DNA from: Novosphingobium mathurense
GTDB taxonomy: Bacteria > Pseudomonadota > Alphaproteobacteria > Sphingomonadales > Sphingomonadaceae
Length of the DNA stretch: 64,000 nt
Reading direction: 5' to 3'
Assembly: GCF_900168325.1 (NCBI RefSeq)
Contig: NZ_FVZE01000006.1
Span: forward strand, 186,001-250,000
Positions 33,512-42,111 of this stretch are shown here, piece by piece. Each line of letters begins with the position of its first letter. Position 1 is the first letter of the stretch. The notes beneath the pieces were generated by a model. It was not told where the DNA came from. It was given only the letters and a program-made list of their open reading frames with translations, and made no database searches. Made by a program: the position numbers and the translations under genes.

Positions 33512-35557
33512 ATGGATGACTTTCGTTTCCCGGGCGCCATGCGTGGCCCCTTGACCATCACCGCCACGGCGCTTGCGCTGGCGTTCCTGTCCCCCGGCCT
33601 CGCGCTCGCCGACGAAGCCGCCGATGCAGGAGAAATCCTCGTCACCGGGCACGGGCTTGAGGAAACTCCGGGCACGCCCGCCTATTCCACGCTCGAAATC
33701 GCCCGGAAGGAGATCCTTTCGGCACCGTCCGGGCGGATCGAGGACGTGCTGACCTCGGTTGCCGGCTTCCAGCAGTTCCGCCGTTCCGACAGCCGTTCGT
33801 CCAATCCTTCGGCGCAGGGGGTGACCTTGCGGGCGCTGGGCGGCAACGCATCGAGCCGCGCGCTGGTCCTGCTCGACGGGGTGCCGATGGCCGACCCATT
33901 CTTCGGCTACATCCCGCTTCCCGCTCTGGCTCCCGACCGTCTGGGCCGCATTCGGGTGACGCGCGGTGGCGGTTCCGGTCCCTTCGGCTCGGGCGCGCTT
34001 TCGGGCACGATCGAACTGGAAAGCGCCGGACCTGAGGATCTCGGGCTTGTCTCGGGCAGCGTCCTTGCCAACCAGCGCGGCGAAACCGAAGCGAGCGCCT
34101 CGATCGCGCCGCAGCTGGGCTCCGGCTTCGTCGTCGCCAGCGGGCGCTGGGATCGCGGCAAGGCCTTCTGGACCACGCCGTCCGATGACCGCGTCCCTGC
34201 TTCTGTGCGAGCCCGCTTCGATTCCTGGTCGGCCGGCCTGCGCGCGATCGCGCCGCTTGCTGACGACATGGAGCTGCAGGCGCGCGGGCTTGTCTTCGAG
34301 GATCACCGCACCTTGCGCTTCGATGGTGCGGACAGCGCGACCGAAGGGCAGGATGCCAGCCTGCGGCTTGTCGGGCGGGGTGCGTGGCAGTTCGATGCGC
34401 TGGCCTATGTCCAGGCGCGCAACTTCAGCAATGTCGTCGTCAGTTCGACGCGGTTCGTTCCCGTGCTCGACCAGTACAAGACTCCCGCGACCGGGATCGG
34501 CGGCAAGTTCGAACTGCGCCCGCCGCTGGGCGATGCCCATGTGCTGCGGCTCGGCGCCGACTGGCGGCGCACTTCGGGCACCATGCAGGAAGTCGCGATC
34601 AGTGCCATTACCGGCAAGATTACCGCGCGCCGACGGGCCGGTGGGCACAATACCGACCTCGGCCTCTTCGCCGAGGAGGACTGGACGCTGGGTCCTTTCG
34701 TTCTCACCGGCGGCCTGCGCGCGGACAGGACCGTCATTGCAGGCGGGTATTTTACCGAGAGCAGCCCCGATGGCCTTGTCGCCAGCGACGAGCGCTATCC
34801 CGACCGGGCCGACTGGACGCTGAGCTACCGCGCCGGTGTGCTGTTCCATGCAAGCGAGGCCATTGCCCTGCGCGCCTCGGCCTACAGCGGGCTGCGCCTG
34901 CCGACGCTCAACGAACTCTATCGTCCCTTCACCGTTTTCCCGGTCGTCACCCGCGCCAATGCCGCCCTGCGCAACGAGAAGCTCGAAGGTTACGAGGCCG
35001 GCGTCGATCTCGCTCCGGCGCGGGGCTTGAAACTCTCTTTGACGGCGTTTGAAAATCGCATCGAGAACGCCATAGCCAACGTCACCATCGGCACCAACCT
35101 GCGCCAGCGCCGCAACCTGCCCGAAATCCGTTCGCGCGGGATCGAAGCCGCGGCGCACTTCGCCACCGGTCCGGTCCGCCTTGATGCCTCCCTCGCGTGG
35201 AACGATGCAGAGGTCCACGGCTCCGGGATTTCCGCGGATCTCGACGGAATGCGTCCGGCACAGACACCGCGTTTTGCAGCCAGCGCGACCCTCGCCTTCG
35301 TTCCTGCCGACAGGTGGAGCGTGGCACTGACCCTGCGCCATGTCGGCGCGCAGTTCGAGGACGACTTGCAGACCGACGTTCTTCCGGCAGCCACCACGCT
35401 CGATGCCCTTGTGGAAATCCCGCTCGGCGCGCGCGCCTCGTTCATCCTGCGCGGCGAAAACCTGTTTGACGAGAAGATCATAACCCGTAACTCTGGCGGC
35501 TCGTTGGACCTTGGCGTGCCCCGCACGCTGTGGGCCGGTTTCCGCTGGGGCTTGTGA
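33512..35557 (+). CDS. TonB-dependent outer-membrane receptor (PQQ cluster, first)
   Basis: A 681-residue TonB receptor. The signal peptide ends near LALADE and a TonB box-like GEILVTGHGLEETPG follows. The plug domain contains RIEDVLTSVAGFQQFRRSDSRS and VLLDGVPMADPFFGYIPL, and a 22-strand barrel ends in GFRWGL with a near-terminal aromatic. The ligand is unknown. The location next to a lanthanide-type PQQ dehydrogenase suggests a lanthanide chelate or PQQ, but homology to LutH or PqqU was not tested. The cytochrome b561 gene starts 26 bp downstream, so the two are in one operon. Confidence 0.92.
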   Translation: MDDFRFPGAMRGPLTITATALALAFLSPGLALADEAADAGEILVTGHGLEETPGTPAYSTLEIARKEILSAPSGRIEDVLTSVAGFQQFRRSDSRSSNPSAQGVTLRALGGNASSRALVLLDGVPMADPFFGYIPLPALAPDRLGRIRVTRGGGSGPFGSGALSGTIELESAGPEDLGLVSGSVLANQRGETEASASIAPQLGSGFVVASGRWDRGKAFWTTPSDDRVPASVRARFDSWSAGLRAIAPLADDMELQARGLVFEDHRTLRFDGADSATEGQDASLRLVGRGAWQFDALAYVQARNFSNVVVSSTRFVPVLDQYKTPATGIGGKFELRPPLGDAHVLRLGADWRRTSGTMQEVAISAITGKITARRRAGGHNTDLGLFAEEDWTLGPFVLTGGLRADRTVIAGGYFTESSPDGLVASDERYPDRADWTLSYRAGVLFHASEAIALRASAYSGLRLPTLNELYRPFTVFPVVTRANAALRNEKLEGYEAGVDLAPARGLKLSLTAFENRIENAIANVTIGTNLRQRRNLPEIRSRGIEAAAHFATGPVRLDASLAWNDAEVHGSGISADLDGMRPAQTPRFAASATLAFVPADRWSVALTLRHVGAQFEDDLQTDVLPAATTLDALVEIPLGARASFILRGENLFDEKIITRNSGGSLDLGVPRTLWAGFRWGL

Positions 35558-35583
35558 TCGGGCCCCGATCATGAGGTCATCCG

Positions 35584-36102
35584 ATGACGGTCGAGAAGTA
35601 CAATCTGGGGGCCCGCTGGTTCCACTGGACCCTTGCGATTCTTGTCATTCTCAATCTGGCGTCCGGCCTGCTGCACGAACCGCTGGAGAAGGTCGTCCAG
35701 CTCATGACCGTGCACAAGTCGTTCGGCCTGATCATCCTGCTGGTCACGATAGGGCGGATCATCTGGCGCCTGCGTTGGAAAAAGCCTGCGCTGCCCGATC
35801 ACGTTTCACCTCTCGAGCGCATGGCCGCATCGACCACGCATGTGGTGCTCTATGCGCTGATGCTGATCATGCCGCTGACCGGCTGGATATTCTCGTCGGC
35901 GGGCAAGTATCCGCTCAGCTTCTTCGGCCTGTTCCTCTGGCCCAAGCTGCCGATCAGCAAGGACGGCCCGTTCGCCGGCCCGGCGCACGAAGGCCACGAG
36001 ATTCTCGGCTGGGTGATGCTGGCGCTGGTGGTGCTGCACATCGCTGCCGCCCTGCGCCATCACTTCGTGCTCAAGGACGGCATCCTGCGCCGCATGATGT
36101 AA
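35584..36102 (+). CDS. Cytochrome b561 family membrane protein
   Basis: A 172-residue inner-membrane di-haem cytochrome b with four helices. Haem ligands are probably in RWFHWTLAIL, MTVHKSFGLI, STTHVVLYALM and GWVMLALVVLHIAAALRHHF. Such proteins move electrons between quinol and periplasmic acceptors. Encoded between two TonB receptors, it might reduce an imported chelate, or drain electrons from a periplasmic dehydrogenase. Ribosome-binding site GAGGTC precedes the ATG. The stop codon region is where the next gene's start codon appears to have been lost. Confidence 0.9.
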   Translation: MTVEKYNLGARWFHWTLAILVILNLASGLLHEPLEKVVQLMTVHKSFGLIILLVTIGRIIWRLRWKKPALPDHVSPLERMAASTTHVVLYALMLIMPLTGWIFSSAGKYPLSFFGLFLWPKLPISKDGPFAGPAHEGHEILGWVMLALVVLHIAAALRHHFVLKDGILRRMM

Positions 36103-38363
36103 GGACCGGCCTAGCCGCGGTACTGGCCGCGGCCGCGCTGGCGTGGCCGGCCCCGTCCCGGGCGGACGAGGCGCCGCCGATCACGGTCGTCGCTCCGGGC
36201 GGCGCGATCGATCTCGACGAAGCCCGGGTCATCGATGCCAGGGCGCTCGATGCCGCGGCCCGGCCCGACCTTGGCCGCACGCTGGAGCGCACGGTTCCGG
36301 GTCTTACCCTTGGCGAAGCGACCGGCAATGCCTGGCAGCCATCGATCGGATGGCGCGGCTTTTCCGCCTCGCCGCTTCAGGGCGCGGAGCAGGGGCTTGC
36401 CGTCTATCTTGACGGCGTGCGCTTCAACCAGCCTTTCGGCGACGTCGTGCTTGTCGACTTGCTGCCCGAGGCGGCACTGGTGCGCGCGCGGCTCACCGAA
36501 GCGAGCCCGGTCCACGGCCGCAATGCGTTGGCCGGATCGCTGCTGCTTGAAACCCACGACGGCACGACACTGCCCGGTCTGCGGCTCGCGCTCGACCGGG
36601 ATAGCCTGGGGAGCATCGGAGGAATCGCGTCGGCCGGGATTGGCGACACGGATTCGAGCGTCCTGCTGGTAGCCGACCGGCGTGACGACGAGGGCTGGCG
36701 CGATGCCAGCCCCTCGCGACTGGATCGGCTTTTCGCCAAGGGATTGCACGCCGGGCAAGGCTGGGGGCTGGAGGTACAGGCGCTGGCGGCCCGAACCCGC
36801 CTGACCGGCAATGGCGTTTCGCCGGTGGAGCTGCTGGCCGCAGACTACCGCGCCGTTTTCACTCGCCCCGATACGACGCACACGTCGTTTCTGCGCCTTG
36901 TCGCAGCGCCATACTTCGATCTGGGAGCGAGTGGACGGATCGAACTGCGCAGCCATTACCAGCGCCTCTCGCGACGAAGCGCCAATGGCGATCTTGCCGA
37001 CTTCGGCCCCTGCGACGGCAAATCCGGGTTCCTGTGCCTTGGCGATGAGGAAGACGGCTTTTCCGAGCCCCTGCTGTCGGGAGGGGCAGCGGTTGCCGCC
37101 GATCCCGCCATCGCGGATTACGCCGTCTTCAACCGTGGCCGCGAGCGGACGCACGGCGGCGGCGCGACGCTGCAATGGCTCGACGAGCGCGAGACCGACC
37201 GGGGCACGCGCCGGTTCGCCTTCGGTCTTTCGTGGGAGCGGCACCGCACGCGCTTTCGCGCCGTCAGTGAACTGGGCGTGCTGGAGGAAGACCGAACGGT
37301 CGAGGCGCTTGGCCACGTACTCGCCTCGGCGGACGGTGCGATCACTTCGGTCGATGTCGTCAGCCGGATGAACGACCTGGCGCTGTTCGCAAGCGCCGAA
37401 CTGCCGCTGACACGTGCGCTCACTGCCGAACTGGGCGCGCGCTGGGCACGCAATCGGGTCGAGCTCGACGACCGGCTCGGCACTGCCTTCGATGGCCGCC
37501 ACCGCTTCGCCCGGATCAATCCATCGTTCGAATTCGACTATGTCTTGCAAAAGAACCTGCGCGCGACGGCGGGTTTCGCGATGACCAGTCGCATCCCGAC
37601 GCCTGCGGAGCTTTCCTGCGCCGACCCCGAAGCGCCGTGTACATTGGCCAATTTCTTCATCGCCGACCCCCCGCTCAAGGCCGTCATCGCGCGCAACTGG
37701 CATGTCGATCTGGAAGGCGCGTCGGGGAGACTGGGCTGGCGCCTGTCCGTCTGGCGCGCGGATACGCGAAACGATATCCGCATGGTTGCCTCGCAAGTGC
37801 GCGGGCGCGCCTACTTCGCGAATCTCGGGCGCAGCCGCAGGCAGGGCGTTGAGGCGTCGCTGGAATGGCACCGCGATGCCTGGCGCCTGAGCGCGGGCTA
37901 TGCCTTTACCGACGCCCGGTTCCGCAGCCCGTTCCTGCTGTCGAGTCCGGCCAATCCCATGGCCGACGCGGAAGGGGTGATCGCGGTTGCGCGCGGCGAC
38001 CGGTTGCCCGGCACGCCGCGTCATGCGCTGAACCTCTACGCGGGCCGCGCGACGAACGCCTGGGAACTGGGCGCCGCGATGCGTGCGCGTACCGCGCAAG
38101 TGCTTATGGGCGATGAGGGCAACGACAATCCGCGCATACCCGGCTACGCCGTTTTCGACCTGTTCGGCAGGCTGACTCTGGCTCCGGGACTGGAACTGGC
38201 AGGCGAACTGCGCAACCTTTTCGACAAGCGCTACGCGACCGCAGGGACCTTCGCCGAAATCGAAGAGATCGACCTTGCCGAAGCCCCTGGTGCCAGCGAT
38301 CCGCGCGCCTATGCTCCCGGCGCGCCGCGCCGCCTTACGGTTTCACTGCGCGCGCGTTTCTAG
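36099..38363 (+). CDS. TonB-dependent receptor (PQQ cluster, second), no canonical start codon
   Basis: About 754 residues. The signal peptide reads x-RTGLAAVLAAAALAWPAPSRA. The plug contains VIDARALDAAARPDLGRTLERTVPGLTLGEA and AVYLDGVRFNQPFGDV, and a barrel ends in LTVSLRARF. The frame is open far upstream but without ATG, GTG or TTG near the signal peptide. The codon in the expected start position (36099) is GTA. One base change to GTG would create the GTGA stop-start overlap with cytochrome b561 used repeatedly in this window. The gene is otherwise intact, so the cause may be a recent mutation, a rare start codon or a sequencing error. Confidence 0.8.
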   Translation, partial: VRTGLAAVLAAAALAWPAPSRADEAPPITVVAPGGAIDLDEARVIDARALDAAARPDLGRTLERTVPGLTLGEATGNAWQPSIGWRGFSASPLQGAEQGLAVYLDGVRFNQPFGDVVLVDLLPEAALVRARLTEASPVHGRNALAGSLLLETHDGTTLPGLRLALDRDSLGSIGGIASAGIGDTDSSVLLVADRRDDEGWRDASPSRLDRLFAKGLHAGQGWGLEVQALAARTRLTGNGVSPVELLAADYRAVFTRPDTTHTSFLRLVAAPYFDLGASGRIELRSHYQRLSRRSANGDLADFGPCDGKSGFLCLGDEEDGFSEPLLSGGAAVAADPAIADYAVFNRGRERTHGGGATLQWLDERETDRGTRRFAFGLSWERHRTRFRAVSELGVLEEDRTVEALGHVLASADGAITSVDVVSRMNDLALFASAELPLTRALTAELGARWARNRVELDDRLGTAFDGRHRFARINPSFEFDYVLQKNLRATAGFAMTSRIPTPAELSCADPEAPCTLANFFIADPPLKAVIARNWHVDLEGASGRLGWRLSVWRADTRNDIRMVASQVRGRAYFANLGRSRRQGVEASLEWHRDAWRLSAGYAFTDARFRSPFLLSSPANPMADAEGVIAVARGDRLPGTPRHALNLYAGRATNAWELGAAMRARTAQVLMGDEGNDNPRIPGYAVFDLFGRLTLAPGLELAGELRNLFDKRYATAGTFAEIEEIDLAEAPGASDPRAYAPGAPRRLTVSLRARF

Positions 38364-38369
38364 GGGTGT

Positions 38370-38558
38370 TCAGTTGGACGGTAACTGGCCGGTCTGGTCC
38401 AGCCGCCGCCACACTTCGTCCATGGGTTCGATCACCGTGACAGTGCGGTTTTCGCCAAAGCGAATGCGCGTGCCATCCTCGACGGGCGTGATGAAAGTGA
38501 CTTGTGTGGCATTGACGATGGCAGGCACTCTGTCGGTGGCGGTGAACTTCACGAACAT
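38370..38558 (-). CDS. Small hypothetical protein, 62 residues
   Basis: It begins MFVKFTATDRVPAIVNATQVTFITP and ends IEPMDEVWRRLDQTGQLPSN. The layout of short beta strands followed by a helix is reminiscent of FlbD-like small proteins, but I do not claim homology. A GGAGAG ribosome-binding site sits 7 bp before the ATG at 38558, which decides the start over the in-frame ATG at 38573. It converges on the TonB receptor with 6 bp between the stops. Confidence 0.65.
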   Translation of the reverse strand: MFVKFTATDRVPAIVNATQVTFITPVEDGTRIRFGENRTVTVIEPMDEVWRRLDQTGQLPSN

Positions 38559-38701
38559 AAACGGCTCTCCCACTTGTTTGTGCTGACGCTAGCCTGATTT
38601 CGGGAAGTTGCCAGCGGCATTTCACTGGCTTTGCGCAGACGTGCATTTTCCGATGCGGCGGGCGTATGACGGCGACGATGGCGTCACGACGGGGTAGGAT
38701 G

Positions 38702-38729
38702 CGTCATCCCCGCCTGCGCGGGGATGACG
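38702..38729. repeat. REP-like palindromic hairpin
   Basis: A perfect 12-bp stem, CGTCATCCCCGC and GCGGGGATGACG, encloses CTGC. GTCATCCCCGC palindromes are common dispersed repeats in alphaproteobacterial genomes. It lies 19 bp past the stop of the lipoprotein cytochrome gene and may act as its terminator or stabilise the mRNA end. Confidence 0.65.
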
Positions 38730-38748
38730 GGCTGGGAGGAGCGGTCCC

Positions 38749-39333
38749 TTAACGTTGCTGCTTGAGGTAGTCGATGATGGCCTGCCGCTTGGCAGGGTCC
38801 TTGAGGCCGGGGAAGCTCATGCGGTTGCCCGGGACGAGTGCGCGGGGATTCTCGATCCACTTGTCCAGCGTCGCCTCGTCGAAGGTCAGGCCGGAATTCT
38901 TCAGCGCATCGGAGAAGCTGAAACCGCCTTGCGCGGCCTTGGCGCCAAAGACGCCGTAGAGGTTGGGGCCGAGCTTGTCCGGTGCACCCTTGGCGGCCTC
39001 GTGGCAGACCGCGCAGCGCGCAAAGACGGCAGGGGGCGCGGCATCGGCAAGCTTGACCGGCTCTGCAACCGGCATCGCGGCGGCAACCGGTGCAAGGCCC
39101 GGCTTTGGGCTTGGCGATGGCGTGGGCTTCGGTTCAGGCGTCGCCGCTTGTGTCGGCTCGGGGGCGCTTGTCGGCGCCTCGGCTTCCGGCGCGGCGATGG
39201 CGACGGCTGGGGCAGCAGCTTCGGTTGCGGCGGCGCTGACCGTTTGTGCAGGTTCAGGTGCGGCCGTGTCGTTGCCGCCGGAACAACCGGCCAGCACCAG
39301 CGCCGACAGGCCAGCGGCAAGGTGAAAACGCAT
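38749..39333 (-). CDS. Lipoprotein cytochrome c with Ala/Pro-rich linker
   Basis: A 194-residue c-type cytochrome anchored as a lipoprotein (lipobox LAGC, Cys17). Residues 20-95 are an Ala/Pro/Glu-rich tether, followed by a class I cytochrome domain: haem motif Cys107-x-x-Cys110-His111 (CAVCH), NLYGVFGAKAAQGGFSFSDALK and axial Met172 in GNRMSFPGL. The long tether would let it reach from the membrane to periplasmic partners. It carries the shared promoter element and so is probably co-expressed with the PQQ dehydrogenase as a further electron carrier. Confidence 0.9.
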   Translation of the reverse strand: MRFHLAAGLSALVLAGCSGGNDTAAPEPAQTVSAAATEAAAPAVAIAAPEAEAPTSAPEPTQAATPEPKPTPSPSPKPGLAPVAAAMPVAEPVKLADAAPPAVFARCAVCHEAAKGAPDKLGPNLYGVFGAKAAQGGFSFSDALKNSGLTFDEATLDKWIENPRALVPGNRMSFPGLKDPAKRQAIIDYLKQQR

Positions 39334-39386
39334 GTGATCATCTCCCGGATCGAATGTTGGCGCAGGTTTCGCACGGTCGCCGGGAG

Positions 39387-39406
39387 GCCCGCTATTGCAC
39401 TTTGGT
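39387..39406 (-). promoter_or_regulatory. Shared regulon element, site 6 (lipoprotein cytochrome c)
   Basis: On the minus strand the site is ACCAAAGTGCAATAGCGGGC, 54 bp before the cytochrome start codon. It matches the core exactly. No clear TAGGCT-like element follows at the 14-bp spacing. Confidence 0.6.
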
Positions 39407-39445
39407 TCTGTGCAGCCGGGCAGCGCGGACGACGAGGCGGGAATT

Positions 39446-39458
39446 GGTATTCCATACC
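39446..39458. promoter_or_regulatory. Palindrome GGTATTCCATACC in a divergent promoter region
   Basis: A perfect 5-bp inverted repeat, GGTAT and ATACC, around TCC lies within GAATTGGTATTCCATACCTT. The form recalls operators of FadR-type GntR regulators (TTGGTATACCAA). It is placed between the lipoprotein cytochrome gene and the DUF3422 gene; which one it serves is unknown. Confidence 0.4.
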
Positions 39459-39546
39459 TTTGGTCCGGTTGTGGACGCACGGCAGGCCGGTTTATTATGC
39501 TGCCATCGAATCCGGAGCGAACCCGGGATCGCTGCAGGGATGAGTC

Positions 39547-40845
39547 ATGCACAATGAGCACGAATTGCGCCGCACCGTCGTCGGCGAAATGCACCTGCGA
39601 CGCTGGCCCTTGCTGGAGGCGCCGTGTCTTATCATCCAACTGGTCCGGGTCCTCGATGCGCCAGACCGCGAGGCCGAGCGTCGGGCACTGGAAGACTTGC
39701 CCCAGGGCGCCTGGATCGATTGCACCGACAATCCACGCCATGTGAAGGGCCTGTTCTCGCCCGGAGTGGCCTTTACGCTGGAGCGGCACAACGAAGCGAG
39801 CACCACGACGCTTTTCGTCAGGGACGGGACGCTGGAGGCGCTGTTCGCCCCGGCGGTCGGCAGCGACCTGGAGAAGGCGGTGGCCTGGGCCAATGTCCTG
39901 CCGGGCAAGGTGATCCGCGCGACCCGGCTGCTGCTGGTGAAGGACGAGGGCGAGGCCGGCGCGCTGCTGCCGCAGATCGGCATTGCCGACGACGAACTCG
40001 TATCCTGCCGCATCGGAACCGGTGAATCGCTCGGTGCATCGGCGCGGATCTGGTCGGACTTTCGCCTGCGTGAGCAGGGCTTCGGCATCCTTATCGTCGC
40101 GGCCAACGGAATGCTGCCCGCCGACCTTACCCGCACCGTCCAGCGGCTGCAGGAACTGGGCAACTACCGCAATCTTGCGCTGCTCGGGCTTCCGGTCGCG
40201 CGCGAAGGGTGGAAGCGGCTCGATCACATCGAGGCGATGCTGGGCAAGATGAACGGCGCAATCGCGCGGCCAGAAGTGACCGACGATTCGCTGCTGGAGG
40301 AAGTGACCAGCCTCTACATGGATCTCATCACCCACTCGGCCGAATGCGATTACCGGATGAGCGCGACCGAGGCCTATGCCACTATCGTCGAGGAGCGGCT
40401 TGCCGACCTCAATATACGGCCATGCCCGGGGCACCTGTCGCTGACCGACTTCACCCAGCGCCGCTTCTTCCCGGCCGTGCGCACCTGCGCCGCCCATCGC
40501 CGCCGCGCCGAGCAACTTGCCCAGCGCACCGCGCAGTTCGTCTCGCTGTTCCGCACCCGGATCGAGACCCGCATCGAGAACCAGAACGGGCGGCTCCTCG
40601 CCTCGATGGAGCGCAATGCCACGCGCCAGTTGCGCCTGCAGCAGCTGGTCGAAGGCCTTTCGGTCGTGGCGGTGAGCTATTACGCCCTGGGCCTGCTGGC
40701 AAAGCTGCTGGAAGGGGTGGAGAGCGTCGTGCCCGGGCTGCACGCCCATTTCCTGACCGCGCTGATGGTGCCGTTCGTGCTCGCTGCGGTGTGGCTGGGG
40801 ATCCATCATATGAAGAGACGGATTCTCGAGCCCATGGCGAGGTAG
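39547..40845 (+). CDS. DUF3422 family membrane-anchored protein
   Basis: A 432-residue protein. The first 330 residues are soluble and include the family opening MHNEHELRRTVVGEMHLRRWP and the motif PRHVKGLFSPGVAFTLERHNEASTTTLFV. The C-terminus has two hydrophobic segments (around LVEGLSVVAVSYYALGLLAKL and ALMVPFVLAAVWLGIHHM). This matches DUF3422, a proteobacterial family of unknown function resembling the two-helix architecture of CorA-like proteins. No operon partner is visible. Confidence 0.88.
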   Translation: MHNEHELRRTVVGEMHLRRWPLLEAPCLIIQLVRVLDAPDREAERRALEDLPQGAWIDCTDNPRHVKGLFSPGVAFTLERHNEASTTTLFVRDGTLEALFAPAVGSDLEKAVAWANVLPGKVIRATRLLLVKDEGEAGALLPQIGIADDELVSCRIGTGESLGASARIWSDFRLREQGFGILIVAANGMLPADLTRTVQRLQELGNYRNLALLGLPVAREGWKRLDHIEAMLGKMNGAIARPEVTDDSLLEEVTSLYMDLITHSAECDYRMSATEAYATIVEERLADLNIRPCPGHLSLTDFTQRRFFPAVRTCAAHRRRAEQLAQRTAQFVSLFRTRIETRIENQNGRLLASMERNATRQLRLQQLVEGLSVVAVSYYALGLLAKLLEGVESVVPGLHAHFLTALMVPFVLAAVWLGIHHMKRRILEPMAR

Positions 40846-40915
40846 CTTGTGACAATCCATGACAAAGGCACCTCGGTCACGGGACTGTCACAAGTGCGCG
40901 GCATAGGCGCAGGCC

Positions 40916-41773
40916 ATGGATGTTCGCAGTCTCTCGCCCGATCGGGGCAATGTGCCGCAGCCGATCCGCCTGATCGTTCTGGCCGGCCGTCCGCGCAATG
41001 GGACAGATCCCCTCGCGGAGCGCTTCGGCGTGAGCCACAAGTGCCTGATTCCGCTCGCCGGCAAGCCATTGATCGCGCATGTCCTGCAGACCGCGGTAAG
41101 CCACCCGCGCATCGCCAGCCTTGCCGTCTGTATCGAGCGTGACGGCTTCGAGCCGGTCTACGATGTCCTGACGCGCCTGCCCGGGCGCGGTACGGTGGCC
41201 CTGATCGAAGCGCGCGAATCGCTGGCGGACAGCGTGCGCGCCGCGGCGCAGGGCTGGGACGGGCCGACGATCGTCACGACCGCCGATCATGCGCTGTTGA
41301 GCGCTGCATCCATCGATGCCCTGCTCGATACGCTGGAAACGGCCGACATCGCCTTTGCCCTGACCCGCCGCGAATGGGTAGAGGCCGCCCACCGCGCAGG
41401 ACGTGGCCATTATCTCCGGCTGCGCGACGGTGATTTCGCCGCCTGCGACCTTTACGGCATGTCGGGGCCTCAGGCCTTGCGCGCGATCGAGGTGTTTCGC
41501 GGCGATCGCTTCGACCGCAGCGGCCAGCGCATCGCCCGTGCGACCGGGGCACTGGGCCTCCTGCGGGTCATGCTCGGGCTTGAGACCCTTTACGGGGCCA
41601 TCGCGCGCGCCTCCCGGCGATTGGCGCTGAAGGTCGGTGCTGTAATTTTGGGCGATGGCAGTCAGGCCATCGATATCGACGATGACCGCACTTACGCGGT
41701 GGTGCGCGACTTGCTCGAGACGCGCCATGTCGAGCCTGTCGAGGAAGAAGCGCCCAGGCGCGCCGTCGCCTGA
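40916..41773 (+). CDS. NTP transferase domain protein (MobA/GT-A-like)
   Basis: A 285-residue protein with a nucleotidyltransferase fold: LIVLAGRPRNGTDPLAERFGVSHKCLIPLAGKPLIAHVLQ is the typical nucleotide-binding start, and TIVTTADHALLS holds the metal-binding Asp. The C-terminal 60 residues are basic and helical. The substrate is unknown. Candidates are sugar-1-phosphate or cofactor nucleotidyl transfer. The GTGACAATCC/GGACTGTCAC sequence just upstream (40849-40893) contains short inverted repeats. Confidence 0.78.
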   Translation: MDVRSLSPDRGNVPQPIRLIVLAGRPRNGTDPLAERFGVSHKCLIPLAGKPLIAHVLQTAVSHPRIASLAVCIERDGFEPVYDVLTRLPGRGTVALIEARESLADSVRAAAQGWDGPTIVTTADHALLSAASIDALLDTLETADIAFALTRREWVEAAHRAGRGHYLRLRDGDFAACDLYGMSGPQALRAIEVFRGDRFDRSGQRIARATGALGLLRVMLGLETLYGAIARASRRLALKVGAVILGDGSQAIDIDDDRTYAVVRDLLETRHVEPVEEEAPRRAVA

Positions 41774-41854
41774 CGGCGCGGGCGCGCCGGGCTTTCGCAT
41801 CGATTTCCGGATTGCCTGCCAAGGTTGAGGCGGGGTCTGTTCCCTGGCCTCAGG

Positions 41855-41882
41855 CCCCTGAATTGTTTCGTCAATTCAGGGG
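41855..41882 (-). terminator. Hairpin at the 3' end of tRNA-Leu
   Basis: A perfect 11-bp stem, CCCCTGAATTG and CAATTCAGGGG, with a 6-nt loop begins 1 bp past the encoded CCA end. It probably forms the tRNA terminator or a processing signal, although no T run follows. Confidence 0.65.
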
Positions 41883-41883
41883 A

Positions 41884-41970
41884 TGGTGCGGTCGAGAAGA
41901 CTCGAACTTCCACGGGCTTTCGCCCACAACGACCTCAACGTTGCGCGTCTACCAATTCCGCCACGACCGC
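41884..41970 (-). tRNA. tRNA-Leu (anticodon GAG)
   Basis: The 87-nt sequence folds as a class II tRNA. The acceptor arm GCGGTCG pairs with CGACCGC, and CCA is encoded. D-arm sequence GGCGGAATTGGTAGACGC is typical of tRNA-Leu. The anticodon stem CAACG/CGTTG encloses TTGAGGT, giving anticodon GAG. A long variable arm TGGGCGAAAGCCCG and T-loop TTCGAGT follow. Confidence 0.96.
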
Positions 41971-42055
41971 TAAATCAAACGGGGCTTGGTTCGCACCAGC
42001 CCCGTGGCAGGAGCGCGCCATTAGCAAAGGGATTGGGGGGCTGCAAGCGCTGTTT

Positions 42056-42089
42056 CCGATAAATTTTCCCGGAGGCGAAATTTATTCGG
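42056..42089 (-). terminator. AT-rich hairpin after the zinc-ribbon gene
   Basis: The arms CCGATAAATTT and AAATTTATTCGG pair with one bulged base around an 11-nt loop, 22 bp past the stop of the zinc-ribbon gene. It separates this gene from tRNA-Leu. Confidence 0.45.
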
Positions 42090-42111
42090 AGTGGGCGCGT
42101 GCGAACCCGCC

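Noticed and set aside
32003..35572. A 1189-codon open frame on the minus strand across the porin and first TonB receptor genes
   Set aside because: It is the antisense shadow of two well-supported genes in high-GC DNA. The translation is Arg/Gly/Ala-rich with no recognisable motif.
35511..36098. N-terminal extension of the second TonB receptor back to an ATG at 35511
   Set aside because: This segment overlaps the cytochrome b561 gene in another frame and has no receptor sequence. A signal peptide begins only after 36099.
38749..40860. A 703-codon minus-strand frame that extends the cytochrome c gene upstream
   Set aside because: The cytochrome starts at the ATG at 39333 with its signal peptide and ribosome-binding site. 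The upstream part is antisense to DUF3422.
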